Assembly: GCA_964441275.1 (NCBI GenBank) | Contig: CAYTUG010000002.1 | Coordinates: 1 to 64,000 of the forward strand | Reading direction: 5' to 3' | From: SZUA-584 sp964441275 | GTDB taxonomy: Bacteria > Bacillota > Clostridia > Christensenellales > SZUA-584 | DNA length: 64,000 nucleotides | In this document: positions 50,907 to 60,440 of the stretch, piece after piece | Layout: every line of letters begins with the position of its first letter | How positions within the stretch are numbered: the first letter of the stretch is position 1 | Translations under genes and position numbers: made by a program | The notes under the pieces: model-generated | The model's input: the letters and a program-made list of their open reading frames with translations, nothing else | What the model was told of the DNA's origin: nothing | Databases searched by the model: none

Positions 50907-52021
50907 AACACTACCTCTCGACTTCCAATGATATTATCGGCTAATTTTTCGGTTTCGACCTGGGTTATATCGTCGGGTACGTTTTGTCCCATGGTTATGT
51001 ACGCGAGCGGTCTTTTTGCATAGTCTGCAATGTTGAGTATATTTCCCCAAGAGCCCACTTCGTCCAGCTTTGTTACTATAAGTTTATAGTTGGGAATAAA
51101 TGAATAATTCCGAATAATATCTTTGCACACTCTGCTGCCCGTAACAACGCTTATCACAAGGAAAACCTCATCAACATCTGCGGCGCTTATATAATCCTGC
51201 AATTCTTTGCTGTAAGAAGCATCGTTTAAACTTTTGCCAGCCGTGTCTATTAATATTACGTCCCTGTCCGCCAACGCGTTTACGGCTGTCTTTAACTCCC
51301 TTGCGTTATAAGCGGTTTTTAGCGGTATATCCATTATGTCCGAATATATTCTCATGTGTTCCATAGCCCCCACCCTGTAAGTATCCATGTTGATAAGCCC
51401 GGCTTTTAGGTTTTGATCAAGCGTTAGCCTGCCTGCCAATTTTACCAGGGTTGTAGTTTTGCCCGCACCCGTCGGCCCCGCAAACAAAAGTACGGTTTGC
51501 TCAAACTTTTTTAGCTTTATCGATTCCGGCTCTCCCAACCTGTCCATAACAATTTGCAAAGCTACATCATCGAGCTCTAACTCCTTTTTGCTTCTTATTT
51601 CATGCGTCAGCGTTGCTAATTCATGCGCTAAATCCTCGCACACATCTTTTTCAATCAACCTTGAATACAATTGCATAATTTCGGGCGGCAGGGCTAATGC
51701 GTTGTCGTTAAATCTCATTCTGTTGCTTATATCCGCAACAATGCCCTTTAAAGATTCTATTTGTTCTGCAAGAGGCTCTATCACCGATTTGTTTTCAACA
51801 CCGCCGGGCGCCAAAACAGTTTTCTGGACAGGCTTAACTATAGGCGGTTGTTTATGAGGCTCGTAAGCCGCAACAACTTCAACGTTCTTTTTTAAAAACC
51901 CGCCTATTCCTTTTCCGCGCACATGTTTGCTGTCAAGTATGACCGCATCGGGACCAAAATCTTTTCGGATTTTTTTTATCGCTTCCTGCATGTCGGCCGC
52001 TACAAATCTTTTGACAAACAC
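50903..52021 (-). CDS. flhF: SRP-like GTPase FlhF
   Basis: 372 residues. The N-terminal basic region (KRFVAADMQEAIKKIRKDFG) and the NG domain with GPTGAGKTTT (P-loop, near residue 190), DTAGKS (G3) and TKLDE (G4). It recruits the first flagellar components to the assembly site. It begins 1 base before the end of flhA. Confidence 0.95.
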   Translation of the reverse strand: MFVKRFVAADMQEAIKKIRKDFGPDAVILDSKHVRGKGIGGFLKKNVEVVAAYEPHKQPPIVKPVQKTVLAPGGVENKSVIEPLAEQIESLKGIVADISNRMRFNDNALALPPEIMQLYSRLIEKDVCEDLAHELATLTHEIRSKKELELDDVALQIVMDRLGEPESIKLKKFEQTVLLFAGPTGAGKTTTLVKLAGRLTLDQNLKAGLINMDTYRVGAMEHMRIYSDIMDIPLKTAYNARELKTAVNALADRDVILIDTAGKSLNDASYSKELQDYISAADVDEVFLVISVVTGSRVCKDIIRNYSFIPNYKLIVTKLDEVGSWGNILNIADYAKRPLAYITMGQNVPDDITQVETEKLADNIIGSREVVL

Positions 52022-54055
52022 CTAAAAATTCACCGTCCAGTCTGAATAGATTTCAACATTTTGTTCAAGCTCGCCGTATGATAGCACAACCAGCTCCGGA
52101 TAAACCTGCGCAGAAAGGTCTTTTATATGTTTGCGTATCTGCGGCGAGGTAATAACAATGGGCGGTATGCCAAGGCTTAAAAAATGTTCAACCGCATTCT
52201 TCAAATTGCTTAGCATTTGCTGTATCTGAGAAGGCTCGAGAGCTATTGCGGAACCTTTTTCAGTTTGCCTTATACTTCCGGATACCGCTTTTTCCACATC
52301 GGGATCAAGCGTTATAACACGCGCTTTGCCATCCGGTATAAAATTTCTCGTAATTGCGCGTTTTAATTTTTGCCGCACATATTCGGTAAGCAAATCGGTA
52401 TCCCGGGTAATGTTGCCGTAATCCCCCAATATCTCAAGTATTGAGCCTATATCGCGTATTGACACACCTTCGCGCAGCAGGTTTGCAAGCACCTTTTGCA
52501 CTTCGCCGACCGTAAACATCTTGGGCACCACTTCGTCTACAAGCGCAGGCTGTTGTTTTTGAACATTGTCAATGATAGTTTGCACCTGCTGCCGCCCTAA
52601 CAGCTCGTCCGAGTGCCGTTTTATAACTTCCATTAAATGCGTTGAGATAACGGACGGCACGTCTATGGTCGTGTATCCCTTTAACTCCGCTTTTTCCCTG
52701 TCATCTTCCTCTATCCATAAAGCGGGCAATCCAAATGCCGGCTCAACCGTTTCTATGCCTTCAATCGGTTCGTCAACCTCTTCGGGCTTTAGCGCCAAAT
52801 ACCGCCCAAGCATAACCTCTCCCCGCGCAACGTCGAGCCCTCTTATTTTAATTACATATTCTTTTGTTCCAAGCTGTATGTTATCGCGCAGCCTGACAAT
52901 AGGCACAATTATTCCAAGCTCTAATGCGCATTGCCGCCGTATCATTACAACGCGATCGAGCAAGTCTCCCCCCTGCGTTGCATCTACAAGAGATATAAGC
53001 CCGTATCCAAACTCCATCTCTATCAAATCCACATGCAATAATGAAGTCACGCTTTCGGGTTTGCGCTTTTCGGCCGCTGTCGTCTCCGCTTCTGTTTTTT
53101 GTTCCGCTTCCTCCATCTGTGTTTCGCGTTTTTTTCGTGTGTAGCCGATAATCGCCAAAGCAATAGCGACAATCCAAATTGGCAAGCCTGGTAGCCCGGG
53201 AATAAATCCGATAAGCGCCAACATACCGCCTAATATATAGAATATAAACGGTTGGCTAAAAAGCTGTTTGGACACATCCTGACCGAAACTTGTTTTGGTA
53301 GCGGAACGTGTCACAATAATACCCGTTGCGGTTGACACAAGCAACGCGGGTATCTGACTGCACAGCCCGTCCCCTACGGTAGCAAGCGTGTACACCTGTA
53401 TAACTTGGTCAAATTCCATACCGGTGCCGGTTATCCCAATAATAATTCCGCCGACAATGTTTATAACTGTAATTATAATACCAACAATTGCGTCACCTTT
53501 AACAAATTTTGATGCGCCGTCCATTGCGCCGTAAAAATCCGCTTCACGCGTGATATCCTGCCTGCGTTCCCGCGCCTGCTCTTCGTCAATTAGCCCCGAG
53601 CTCAAATCCGCATCTATCGCCATCTGTTTGCCGGGCATTGCGTCAAGTGTAAACCTTGCCGAAACTTCCGCTACTCTTTCTGCGCCTTTAGTGATTACAA
53701 CAAACTGCACCACCACAATTATTAGGAATATTACAAACCCAACCACTAAGTTGCCGCCCACCACAAAGTTGCCGAAAGTTCTGATTACATTGCCGGCGTC
53801 GCCATTGTTGCCAAGTATAAGACGCGTTGAGGAAATATTAAGCGATAACCTGAGCAAGGTAACGATAAGCAACATGGTAGGGTACGTAGAAAAATCGAGC
53901 GTTGTTTTTGTATAAAGTGTAATAAGCAGAATAAGCAGCGAAATCGCAATATTAGCTATCAGAAAAAAGTCCATCAAACCGGGAGAAAGCGGCATTATTA
54001 TGATAAGTATTATAGCGAGCAGCAGAACTGCCACAAAAATATCCGTAAACTTCAC
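52022..54055 (-). CDS. flhA: flagellar export gate protein FlhA
   Basis: 677 residues: about eight TM segments in the first half with the FHIPEP-type loop (VVVQFVVITKGAERVAEVSARF, about residues 115-137), and a large cytoplasmic C-terminal domain (about 345-677) that docks chaperones. It overlaps the flhB end by 4 bases. Confidence 0.97.
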   Translation of the reverse strand: MKFTDIFVAVLLLAIILIIIMPLSPGLMDFFLIANIAISLLILLITLYTKTTLDFSTYPTMLLIVTLLRLSLNISSTRLILGNNGDAGNVIRTFGNFVVGGNLVVGFVIFLIIVVVQFVVITKGAERVAEVSARFTLDAMPGKQMAIDADLSSGLIDEEQARERRQDITREADFYGAMDGASKFVKGDAIVGIIITVINIVGGIIIGITGTGMEFDQVIQVYTLATVGDGLCSQIPALLVSTATGIIVTRSATKTSFGQDVSKQLFSQPFIFYILGGMLALIGFIPGLPGLPIWIVAIALAIIGYTRKKRETQMEEAEQKTEAETTAAEKRKPESVTSLLHVDLIEMEFGYGLISLVDATQGGDLLDRVVMIRRQCALELGIIVPIVRLRDNIQLGTKEYVIKIRGLDVARGEVMLGRYLALKPEEVDEPIEGIETVEPAFGLPALWIEEDDREKAELKGYTTIDVPSVISTHLMEVIKRHSDELLGRQQVQTIIDNVQKQQPALVDEVVPKMFTVGEVQKVLANLLREGVSIRDIGSILEILGDYGNITRDTDLLTEYVRQKLKRAITRNFIPDGKARVITLDPDVEKAVSGSIRQTEKGSAIALEPSQIQQMLSNLKNAVEHFLSLGIPPIVITSPQIRKHIKDLSAQVYPELVVLSYGELEQNVEIYSDWTVNF

Positions 54056-55128
54056 TTGCGCCCTCCTTTGGTTTTCAATTGATATACATAAGCCAAAACT
54101 TCCGCAACCGCCTTGTACATTTCTTCGGGGACCTCATCTCCCACTTCGCAAAAGAAATAAAGCGATTGAGCCAGCGGTTTGTTTTCAACTATCTCTACAA
54201 AATGTGTTTTAGCTTCCTCTTTTATTCTGTTTGCTAAATAATCCTTTCCCTTTGCCACCACAACCGGGGCAGGGTCTTTGCTTTCTTTGTAGGAAAGCGC
54301 CACCGCATAATGCGTAGGGTTTGTAATAACAACGTCCGCATCCTTAACCGCCTGAACCATACGCATGCGGCTCATCTGACGCTGCTTTTGGGCTATCTTG
54401 CCTTTTATAAAAGGATCGCCTTCGGTTAATTTGTACTCGTCCTTTATCTCCTGTTTTGTCATCATCAAATCTTTATTGTATTTCCAGCGTTGAAACATAT
54501 AATCAAACGGCGCGAATATCGCGAGCGCTATTCCAAGGCTGAAAGCCGCCGATAAAACAGTGCCCACAAAGCTTGCCGCCGCGGCCTCAACGCTTTGGCT
54601 CATAAGCCACGCGAACTTGCCCATGTTACGTTCATACTCTCCGTAAGCGACATAAGCCAAAATGGTTATTTTGATGATTGCTTTTGTCAAATCGAGCAGC
54701 GTTCTTGTTGAGAAAATCCTTTTTAGACCTGCAACCATGCTTATGCGTTCAAACTTTGGCCCAATTGCTTTGGTTGTAAACAAAAACCCCACCTGAACCA
54801 CATTAAACAATATTCCACCTGCCAATGCCGCCGCCAAAAGAGGCAGCATTATCCGGGCAAACATCCAAACAGCATCGGACAAATAATTCATCGCAACCGA
54901 AGCCGAGAAATCTGTAGTGTTGCCTGCCGAGAAAAAGTGGGTTAAAAGCTCTTTTATGTTTGATATCATACCCGAGCCAAAAACCGCTAAAACACCGAAG
55001 ACAAGCATAAGCGATAATGCGGTTATAACCTCTGTGCTTTTGTATACCTGCCCTTTTTCCCTCGCTTCTTTCTTTTTTCGCGGCGTTGCTTTTTCTGTTT
55101 TTTCTCCTGATTGCTGTTGGGGGCTCAT
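54052..55128 (-). CDS. flhB: flagellar export protein FlhB
   Basis: 358 residues with four TM helices and a cytoplasmic domain. The autocleavage motif NPTH is intact at residues 270-273, so the specificity switch should work. The N-terminal GEKTEKATPRKKKEAREKG is the family signature. It overlaps fliR by 4 bases and flhA by 4 bases. Confidence 0.97.
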   Translation of the reverse strand: MSPQQQSGEKTEKATPRKKKEAREKGQVYKSTEVITALSLMLVFGVLAVFGSGMISNIKELLTHFFSAGNTTDFSASVAMNYLSDAVWMFARIMLPLLAAALAGGILFNVVQVGFLFTTKAIGPKFERISMVAGLKRIFSTRTLLDLTKAIIKITILAYVAYGEYERNMGKFAWLMSQSVEAAAASFVGTVLSAAFSLGIALAIFAPFDYMFQRWKYNKDLMMTKQEIKDEYKLTEGDPFIKGKIAQKQRQMSRMRMVQAVKDADVVITNPTHYAVALSYKESKDPAPVVVAKGKDYLANRIKEEAKTHFVEIVENKPLAQSLYFFCEVGDEVPEEMYKAVAEVLAYVYQLKTKGGRK

Positions 55129-55907
55129 CCCGCAAACTCCGCAATCATATTATCCAAAGAAATAAACATATTCTTAAATATCGTATCCGTAAAGTGAATA
55201 AACACCGGCATAATGAGAAACAGCATTAAAAACCCAAGAGCAATTTTTAAAGGTATCCCAACTACAAACACATTCATCTGCGGCACTGCCCTAACAATAA
55301 ACCCCATCGCGACTTCTCCAAGCAACCCGGATGCGATAAGCGGCATGGCAACATTGACCGACAACAAGAATGCGAGCGCAAACACCTCAAGCGCAACCAG
55401 CCCGACAACGGGATTTAGCGACACCGCTCCAACCGGTATATGCCCAAATGTGTTGCGAATAATGTGTATTAGCTTTATGTGCCCGTTAACTCCCAAAAAG
55501 GTTATAATAACAACCACATATATCAGATTGCCGGTTACCGGAACGCTAATGTTGGTTTGCACGTCAAACACATTTACCATACCGAAGCCCATCTGCATAT
55601 CCATCACTTGCCCCGACGTTTGCACAATCGAGAAAAACAGCGTTGTAACATAACCAAGCGCCAAACCAAAAAGCAGCTCGGTAAAACAAATGAGTATAAA
55701 TCCGGCGGCGCCTTTATATGCCACTGGTGTTTGAGGCGATGCGGCAAAGGTAATGTAAGTAACCAAAAGACACAGCGCAATCTTTAGCGTGTTTGGTAAG
55801 TTGCGCCTGCCGAATATCGGGGATGACATAAGCAACCCGCTAATGCGCAAAAACATAAGCGCGAAGCAATCTATGTTTGACATTACACTGCCCAATATCT
55901 GCTGCAT
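55125..55907 (-). CDS. fliR: flagellar export protein FliR
   Basis: 260 residues, strongly hydrophobic with about six TM helices; phrases FLRISGLLMSSPIFGRRNLPN and QTSGQVMDMQMGFGM region match FliR. It forms the export gate with FliP and FliQ. It is followed by flhB with a 4-bp overlap. Confidence 0.95.
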   Translation of the reverse strand: MQQILGSVMSNIDCFALMFLRISGLLMSSPIFGRRNLPNTLKIALCLLVTYITFAASPQTPVAYKGAAGFILICFTELLFGLALGYVTTLFFSIVQTSGQVMDMQMGFGMVNVFDVQTNISVPVTGNLIYVVVIITFLGVNGHIKLIHIIRNTFGHIPVGAVSLNPVVGLVALEVFALAFLLSVNVAMPLIASGLLGEVAMGFIVRAVPQMNVFVVGIPLKIALGFLMLFLIMPVFIHFTDTIFKNMFISLDNMIAEFAG

Positions 55908-55913
55908 TACAAC

Positions 55914-56183
55914 CTACCTTAACATCGTATCAACGTATCCGAACATCCGCCTGGCAAAGTCCGTTAAGTTGGTCATCATCATACCGCCAAAAATCAAAAG
56001 GACAATAAGTATAGCGATTATTTTAGGCACAAACGCTAATGTTTGCTCGTTAATCTGTGTAGTTGCCTGGAATATGGATATAATCACTCCCACAACCATA
56101 GCAACGATTAATATAGGCGCGGCTACGGTTATTATTGTCGTTATCCCATCTTGCAGCACTGTAATAACTTCAGATTGACTCAA
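55914..56183 (-). CDS. fliQ: flagellar export protein FliQ
   Basis: 89 residues, two TM helices (about 16-40 and 50-70), with TQINEQTLAFVPKI between them, the family signature. It belongs to the FliPQR export-gate complex. Confidence 0.95.
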   Translation of the reverse strand: MSQSEVITVLQDGITTIITVAAPILIVAMVVGVIISIFQATTQINEQTLAFVPKIIAILIVLLIFGGMMMTNLTDFARRMFGYVDTMLR

Positions 56184-56217
56184 CTAAAAACCTCCTAAGC
56201 AATTGCATTTTATATGC

Positions 56218-57000
56218 CTAAACAAAACTGTTTATAAGCGTGCGCACCGTTAAAGTCCATCCGTCCACCAACACAAACAAAAGAACCTTGAACGGCAAAG
56301 ATATGATGATAGGCGGCAACATCATCATCCCCATAGACATAAGCGCGCTCGCCACAATCATATCCAGCACAACGAATGGTATATACAATAAAAACCCGAT
56401 TTGAAACCCGCGTTTTATCTCGCTTGTGATAAACGCGGGTATAAGCGCCGTGTTTGAAACCTGCTCTGCGTTTTGCACGCCTTTATCTTCAGGAGAAATC
56501 GATATAAAGTAATCTAAATCAGTTTTATATGTTTGCCTGAACATAAACTTGCGCACAGGCTCCATCGCGCGCTCTATAGCTTCTTCCTGCTCTATCTGTT
56601 CCGAAATGTACGGCTGATACGCTTTAACATTTATATCTTCAATAACCGGCGACATCACAAAAAAAGTTAAAAACAGCGCTAACCCTATAAGCACCTGATT
56701 AGGCGGCATCTGTTGTAGCCCAAGCCCGTTGCGGATAAGCGAAAGAACAATTATTATGCGCGGGAAACAAGTGAGCATTATCAATATTGAAGGCAGCAAC
56801 GACAAGACGGTAAGCAAAAGCAGAATATCTATGGTTTGAGACCTGTCCCCAAATATACCGCCCAACACATTTTGCGATGAATCCTGCGATGCCGAGCAAC
56901 CCGAAAATATAACGATAAGTATTATAAACATAACAGACAGTATAATTTTTTTAGTCGCTTTGCGGCGCCTATTTTTTGCCCTGCGGCATCGGCTGTTCAT
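56218..57000 (-). CDS. fliP: flagellar export protein FliP
   Basis: 260 residues. The start is basic (RRAKNRRRKATKK), followed by a signal-type helix, then the core with ILLLTVLSLLPSILIMLTCFPRIIIVLS, LGLQQMPPNQVLIGLALFLTFFVM (named by position, about residues 60-120), and the C-terminal membrane helices. The signal region ends in IFSGC, which resembles a lipobox; most FliP proteins have only a cleavable signal. It forms the export-gate core with FliQ and FliR. Confidence 0.95.
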   Translation of the reverse strand: MNSRCRRAKNRRRKATKKIILSVMFIILIVIFSGCSASQDSSQNVLGGIFGDRSQTIDILLLLTVLSLLPSILIMLTCFPRIIIVLSLIRNGLGLQQMPPNQVLIGLALFLTFFVMSPVIEDINVKAYQPYISEQIEQEEAIERAMEPVRKFMFRQTYKTDLDYFISISPEDKGVQNAEQVSNTALIPAFITSEIKRGFQIGFLLYIPFVVLDMIVASALMSMGMMMLPPIIISLPFKVLLFVLVDGWTLTVRTLINSFV

Positions 57001-57506
57001 TCGCTGTCCTCTGTTTTATCAAGCTTTTTGGGCGTTTTTTGTTTGCGCTGCTTTATAGCCCTGTTTATCTGTTCTATATAATCATCATCGGCACTGCTGC
57101 GGTTACCCTGTTCCGTCCTCGCCTGTCTGTTTAATTCCCGTGCCTTGCGCAAATTCTCGGGCGCATTTTTTGCATTTGAAACAAACTCTGAAAACCTTTT
57201 TAAAATTTTCTTTGGAGGGGCGTTTGTTGTTTCATCCTGAATAATGTTTAATTCTTCAGGCTCTATTTCGCTTATCTTGTTAATCGTCTGGTTTGTTACG
57301 CCAATAAAAAAGCACCTATTGCCTACCTTGGTAAGAAACAGCGCTTTATCTTTTGCCAATCCGATACGATCAATTACCTGTATATGCTTGCTCTTAAGCA
57401 TCCGGGCGGCTTTTCCGGTTAAAAATCTTGTCGTTAAATAAGCCCCCACCATTACGGCAACCATTATGAGTATAATAAATAATGTAGACCAGTCGTTATC
57501 CCCCAT
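56997..57506 (-). CDS. fliO: flagellar biosynthetic protein FliO/FliZ
   Basis: 169 residues with one TM helix (about 9-28) and a small cytoplasmic domain (IQVIDRIGLAKDKALFLTKVGNRCFFIGVT). The C-terminus is long and charged. It assists FliP oligomerisation. It overlaps the fliP start by 4 bases. Confidence 0.88.
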   Translation of the reverse strand: MGDNDWSTLFIILIMVAVMVGAYLTTRFLTGKAARMLKSKHIQVIDRIGLAKDKALFLTKVGNRCFFIGVTNQTINKISEIEPEELNIIQDETTNAPPKKILKRFSEFVSNAKNAPENLRKARELNRQARTEQGNRSSADDDYIEQINRAIKQRKQKTPKKLDKTEDSE

Positions 57507-57582
57507 CCGTAACCCCTCTCAGTCTACATTTTATATACCCTTATTGATTTATGTGAAACAAAATATGTGTTCCGCTAACCGG

Positions 57583-57867
57583 CTACACCTGCATACGCAT
57601 TATCTCGTTGTACGCTTCTATAACTTTGTTTCTGACAGCAACGGCAAGGCTAAGCATTACCTCCGCTTTTTGCGCCTCTATTACAGGCGTATGCAAATCA
57701 TCGATTTCGCCAGTTATAAGCGCCGTATTTTGTTCGTTTATATTTGTTTCGGCTTGTTTTGCACCATCAATAGCTTCAGCAAGAATGTCGGTAAAGCTGC
57801 CGTTGTTGTTTGCCGTCCCTTTTATTGCGGCATTAGGTGAAATATTGCCGATACTGCTTATTTGCAT
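57583..57867 (-). CDS. fliE: flagellar hook-basal body protein FliE
   Basis: 94 residues with the family C-terminal half: DLHTPVIEAQKAEVMLSLAVAVRNKVIEAYNEIMRM (about residues 57-92). It joins the MS-ring to the proximal rod. It follows flgB-flgC, but fliF is not next to it: fliF is 17 kb away in the other operon. Confidence 0.94.
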   Translation of the reverse strand: MQISSIGNISPNAAIKGTANNNGSFTDILAEAIDGAKQAETNINEQNTALITGEIDDLHTPVIEAQKAEVMLSLAVAVRNKVIEAYNEIMRMQV

Positions 57868-57890
57868 ATATTACCCCTCCTAAGTCCGGG

Positions 57891-58307
57891 CTACCGCCCT
57901 ATCTCTAACGCTTTCATTGCTATACTCTTCGTTGCGTTAAGCACAGTAACATTAGCTTCATAAGAGCGCGACGCCGACATCATATCAATTATTTCTTCAA
58001 CTTCGTCCACGTTGGGCATCGCGACAAACCCCAGTTCATTAGCATCCGGATGATCAGGATCAAATTTGTATTCAAAACCCGACGCGTCTTCAACTATGCC
58101 CGAAACTTTTACGCCCCCGCCTAATGTTTTGCCAAAAACAGTAGAAAAAGAATTCTCGCTCATCACCACAACCCGCCTGCGATAAGGTCCTCCGGAGGCT
58201 GTGCGTGTAGTTGTAGCGTTGGCAATGTTTTGGCTTATTACGTCCATCCTCATCCGCTGTGCCGTTAACGCCGAAGCGCTTATATCAAGAGATTTCAGAA
58301 ATGCCAT
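57891..58307 (-). CDS. flgC: flagellar rod protein FlgC
   Basis: 138 residues, axial family: N-terminal SLDISASALTAQRMRMDVISQNIANATTT and C-terminal MMSASRSYEANVTVLNATKSIAMKAL (positions about 5-35 and 108-133). Proximal rod component. Confidence 0.95.
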   Translation of the reverse strand: MAFLKSLDISASALTAQRMRMDVISQNIANATTTRTASGGPYRRRVVVMSENSFSTVFGKTLGGGVKVSGIVEDASGFEYKFDPDHPDANELGFVAMPNVDEVEEIIDMMSASRSYEANVTVLNATKSIAMKALEIGR

Positions 58308-58311
58308 ATTG

Positions 58312-58719
58312 TCAGCCTCCTTCGTTTATCGCCGTGCGCAGCTTTCTAAATTCGCTGGTAAGCTGCGTTGCAAGCGTATTGTAATATATTGTGTTCTTAG
58401 CTAATTCTGCATTCTGGGCGTCAATATTTACATTATTGCCGTCCATGCGGTAAGCGGAGCCGCTATCCTTTGTTACGACAGCCTGTAAATCGCTGCCCGT
58501 AAAGCTTATGTGTTTGGCTCGCGTCTTTTTGACCGCAAAACTTTGCCCAAGCGCCGCTTTAAATGCAGATTCAAACGAAACGTCGGACGCCTTAAACCCC
58601 GGCGTATCTACGTTTGCTATGTTATTGGCGATTACTTTGTTTTTAAGCCAAGCCGCATCAAGCCCTTTTTGAAGTTTATTAACGCCGTTAAAAACATTGC
58701 TGTGCAATACGGTGTACAC
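58312..58719 (-). CDS. flgB: flagellar rod protein FlgB
   Basis: 135 residues, axial family: NNIANVDTPGFKASDVSFE near residues 34-52 and the C-terminal helix TIYYNTLATQLTSEFRKLRTAI. Proximal rod component. It is the first structural gene after the transglycosylase and is followed by flgC. Confidence 0.95.
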   Translation of the reverse strand: MYTVLHSNVFNGVNKLQKGLDAAWLKNKVIANNIANVDTPGFKASDVSFESAFKAALGQSFAVKKTRAKHISFTGSDLQAVVTKDSGSAYRMDGNNVNIDAQNAELAKNTIYYNTLATQLTSEFRKLRTAINEGG

Positions 58720-58723
58720 TCCT

Positions 58724-59362
58724 TCACATTGCCGAATATTTTTTATAGTACTTTAGTATTTTGTTTACATATCCCCTAACGCCTTTGGAAAGCCGTTCGT
58801 ATTGTTTTGGGTCGTCAGGATTTTTTATTTTGTAGGACGCAACCCGGGCAGGCCCCGCATTATAAGCCGCTAACGCCAAGCGCAAATCTCCAAACCGGTT
58901 CAGCTGCTTTTTTAGATACTTGCACCCTCCCAAAACGTTTTGGAAAACATCAAACGAATCTTTCACCCCAAGCTCTTTTGCGGTTCTTGGCATAAGCTGC
59001 ATTAGCCCTTGCGCTCCGCATCTTGAAACCGCTTTAGGCCTAAATGACGATTCTGTCATTATAACCGCACGTATCAGCGCAGGGCTAAGCCCCGTCTGCT
59101 GCGCGGCATTTTCAATTGCCCTGTCAATTTGGGTTTTGCTCGATGAAGCCGCATCAACATATGTTAAAGCCGCATCAATATGCTGCGGATTGGCATCGGC
59201 AACTTCCACCGGCTGCGCAGATATTGGTCCGTTAATCCGCATTTTAACTTCTGATAAAATGCCCGCAAAAACCGACCCGCCCTGCTTTGCAGCCCCTCTT
59301 TCAAGTACGCTTTGAAAACGTTCAAGTTTTGACAGATAAATACTTTCTATATTTCTCATCAT
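58724..59362 (-). CDS. lytic transglycosylase (SLT) of the flagellar operon
   Basis: 212 residues. The C-terminal SLT domain (about 95-205) has the catalytic Glu in MTESSFRPKAVS, then GLMQLMPRTAKELG and ALAAYNAGPARV, all family motifs. The first 90 residues are a non-conserved helical region. No signal peptide or TM helix is visible, so secretion is probably by the flagellar type III system or another route. It directly precedes flgB, suggesting it opens the cell wall for the rod, as FlgJ does elsewhere. Confidence 0.88.
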   Translation of the reverse strand: MMRNIESIYLSKLERFQSVLERGAAKQGGSVFAGILSEVKMRINGPISAQPVEVADANPQHIDAALTYVDAASSSKTQIDRAIENAAQQTGLSPALIRAVIMTESSFRPKAVSRCGAQGLMQLMPRTAKELGVKDSFDVFQNVLGGCKYLKKQLNRFGDLRLALAAYNAGPARVASYKIKNPDDPKQYERLSKGVRGYVNKILKYYKKYSAM

Positions 59363-59367
59363 ATATT

Positions 59368-60438
59368 CTATCGGTTTGAATCAGGTCCCACATTAGCTTC
59401 ATTTATAAGCTTAAGCCGCCATTCGTAAATCTTGTGAGGTATTCTTTCTAACGGCAGCTGAAAATCAACCGCGCCTATGCTGTAAGCCACCGCAGGCATA
59501 CCGTATACCACCGAGGTCTTGTTATCCTGCCCTATTGTTGCGGCGCCGCTATTTTTCATGGCAAGAAGGCCGTTAGCGCCATCGCTTCCCATACCGGTCA
59601 GAATAATGCCTAATGCATTAATACCCTTCAGTTTTGCTATTGAATCAAACAAATTGTCTACGGACGGGCAGTGCCCGCTTATCTTTTTCCCGGGGTAACA
59701 TTTTACCGCCAACCCGCCGCCTAATCTCTCTACGCTCATCTGCAAACCTCCCGGGGCTATCAGCACGGTTCCGGGCAGCACCTTATCTTTATCTTTCGCT
59801 TCACTAACTTGCAAACTGCATATCGAGTTTAGCCGTTTGGCATAATCTTTGGTGAAACCTTTTGGCATGTGCTGCACTACTACGATCCCGGGTAAATCGT
59901 CCTTTAGCTCCTTTAATATGCTCAGAATGGCTTCGGTGCCCCCGGTTGATGCGCCAATCGCAATTATGCTATCTTTAGCGCTTATTGTGCCGTGCGCATT
60001 TTTGGGGATATAATTAACAACCTTCGTAGGTTGGACAATGACCTTTGCTTTCGATGCAATTCTAACCCTAAATGCCATCTTGGATACAAACTTTTGTATA
60101 TCCTGCGGAGTATTAAAAGCCGGTTTAGTCAGAAAATCAGTTGCCCCTACTTCAAGCGCATCAAATACGACGTCGGTAGCGGAACTTATTATTAAAACCG
60201 GAATATGATGTTGCTTTAAGAGGGACTTTAAAGAGCTGATACCCTTGGTTTTATCTTTGCCGATGCTAAATGTCATGACATCGGGAGCTAAAGTTTTAAT
60301 CAAATCCTGCGCCTCCAAAGGGTCGGATGCGGTTGCAACCACCTCTATACCCGGCTCGCGCGCAAATTCGGGCAAAATAGTCTCTTTAAAAATTATTGAT
60401 TCCTCTACTACTAACACCCTAACCGGATAAATTGTCAT
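59368..60438 (-). CDS. cheB: protein-glutamate methylesterase CheB with degenerate receiver domain
   Basis: 356 residues. The C-terminal methylesterase domain (about 165-345) has its triad motifs intact: Ser in AIGASTGGTEAI, His in VVQHMPKGFT, Asp in TGMGSDGANG. The N-terminal receiver (about 5-120) keeps the fold but has Glu12-Glu13 in place of the usual Asp-Asp, and Ser58 (codon AGC, 60265-60267) in place of the phospho-acceptor Asp. The Lys in FLTKP is kept. It should demethylate or deamidate chemoreceptors but probably cannot be switched by CheA phosphorylation. It is followed by the SLT gene and preceded by cheR. Confidence 0.92.
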   Translation of the reverse strand: MTIYPVRVLVVEESIIFKETILPEFAREPGIEVVATASDPLEAQDLIKTLAPDVMTFSIGKDKTKGISSLKSLLKQHHIPVLIISSATDVVFDALEVGATDFLTKPAFNTPQDIQKFVSKMAFRVRIASKAKVIVQPTKVVNYIPKNAHGTISAKDSIIAIGASTGGTEAILSILKELKDDLPGIVVVQHMPKGFTKDYAKRLNSICSLQVSEAKDKDKVLPGTVLIAPGGLQMSVERLGGGLAVKCYPGKKISGHCPSVDNLFDSIAKLKGINALGIILTGMGSDGANGLLAMKNSGAATIGQDNKTSVVYGMPAVAYSIGAVDFQLPLERIPHKIYEWRLKLINEANVGPDSNR

Positions 60439-60440
60439 TT

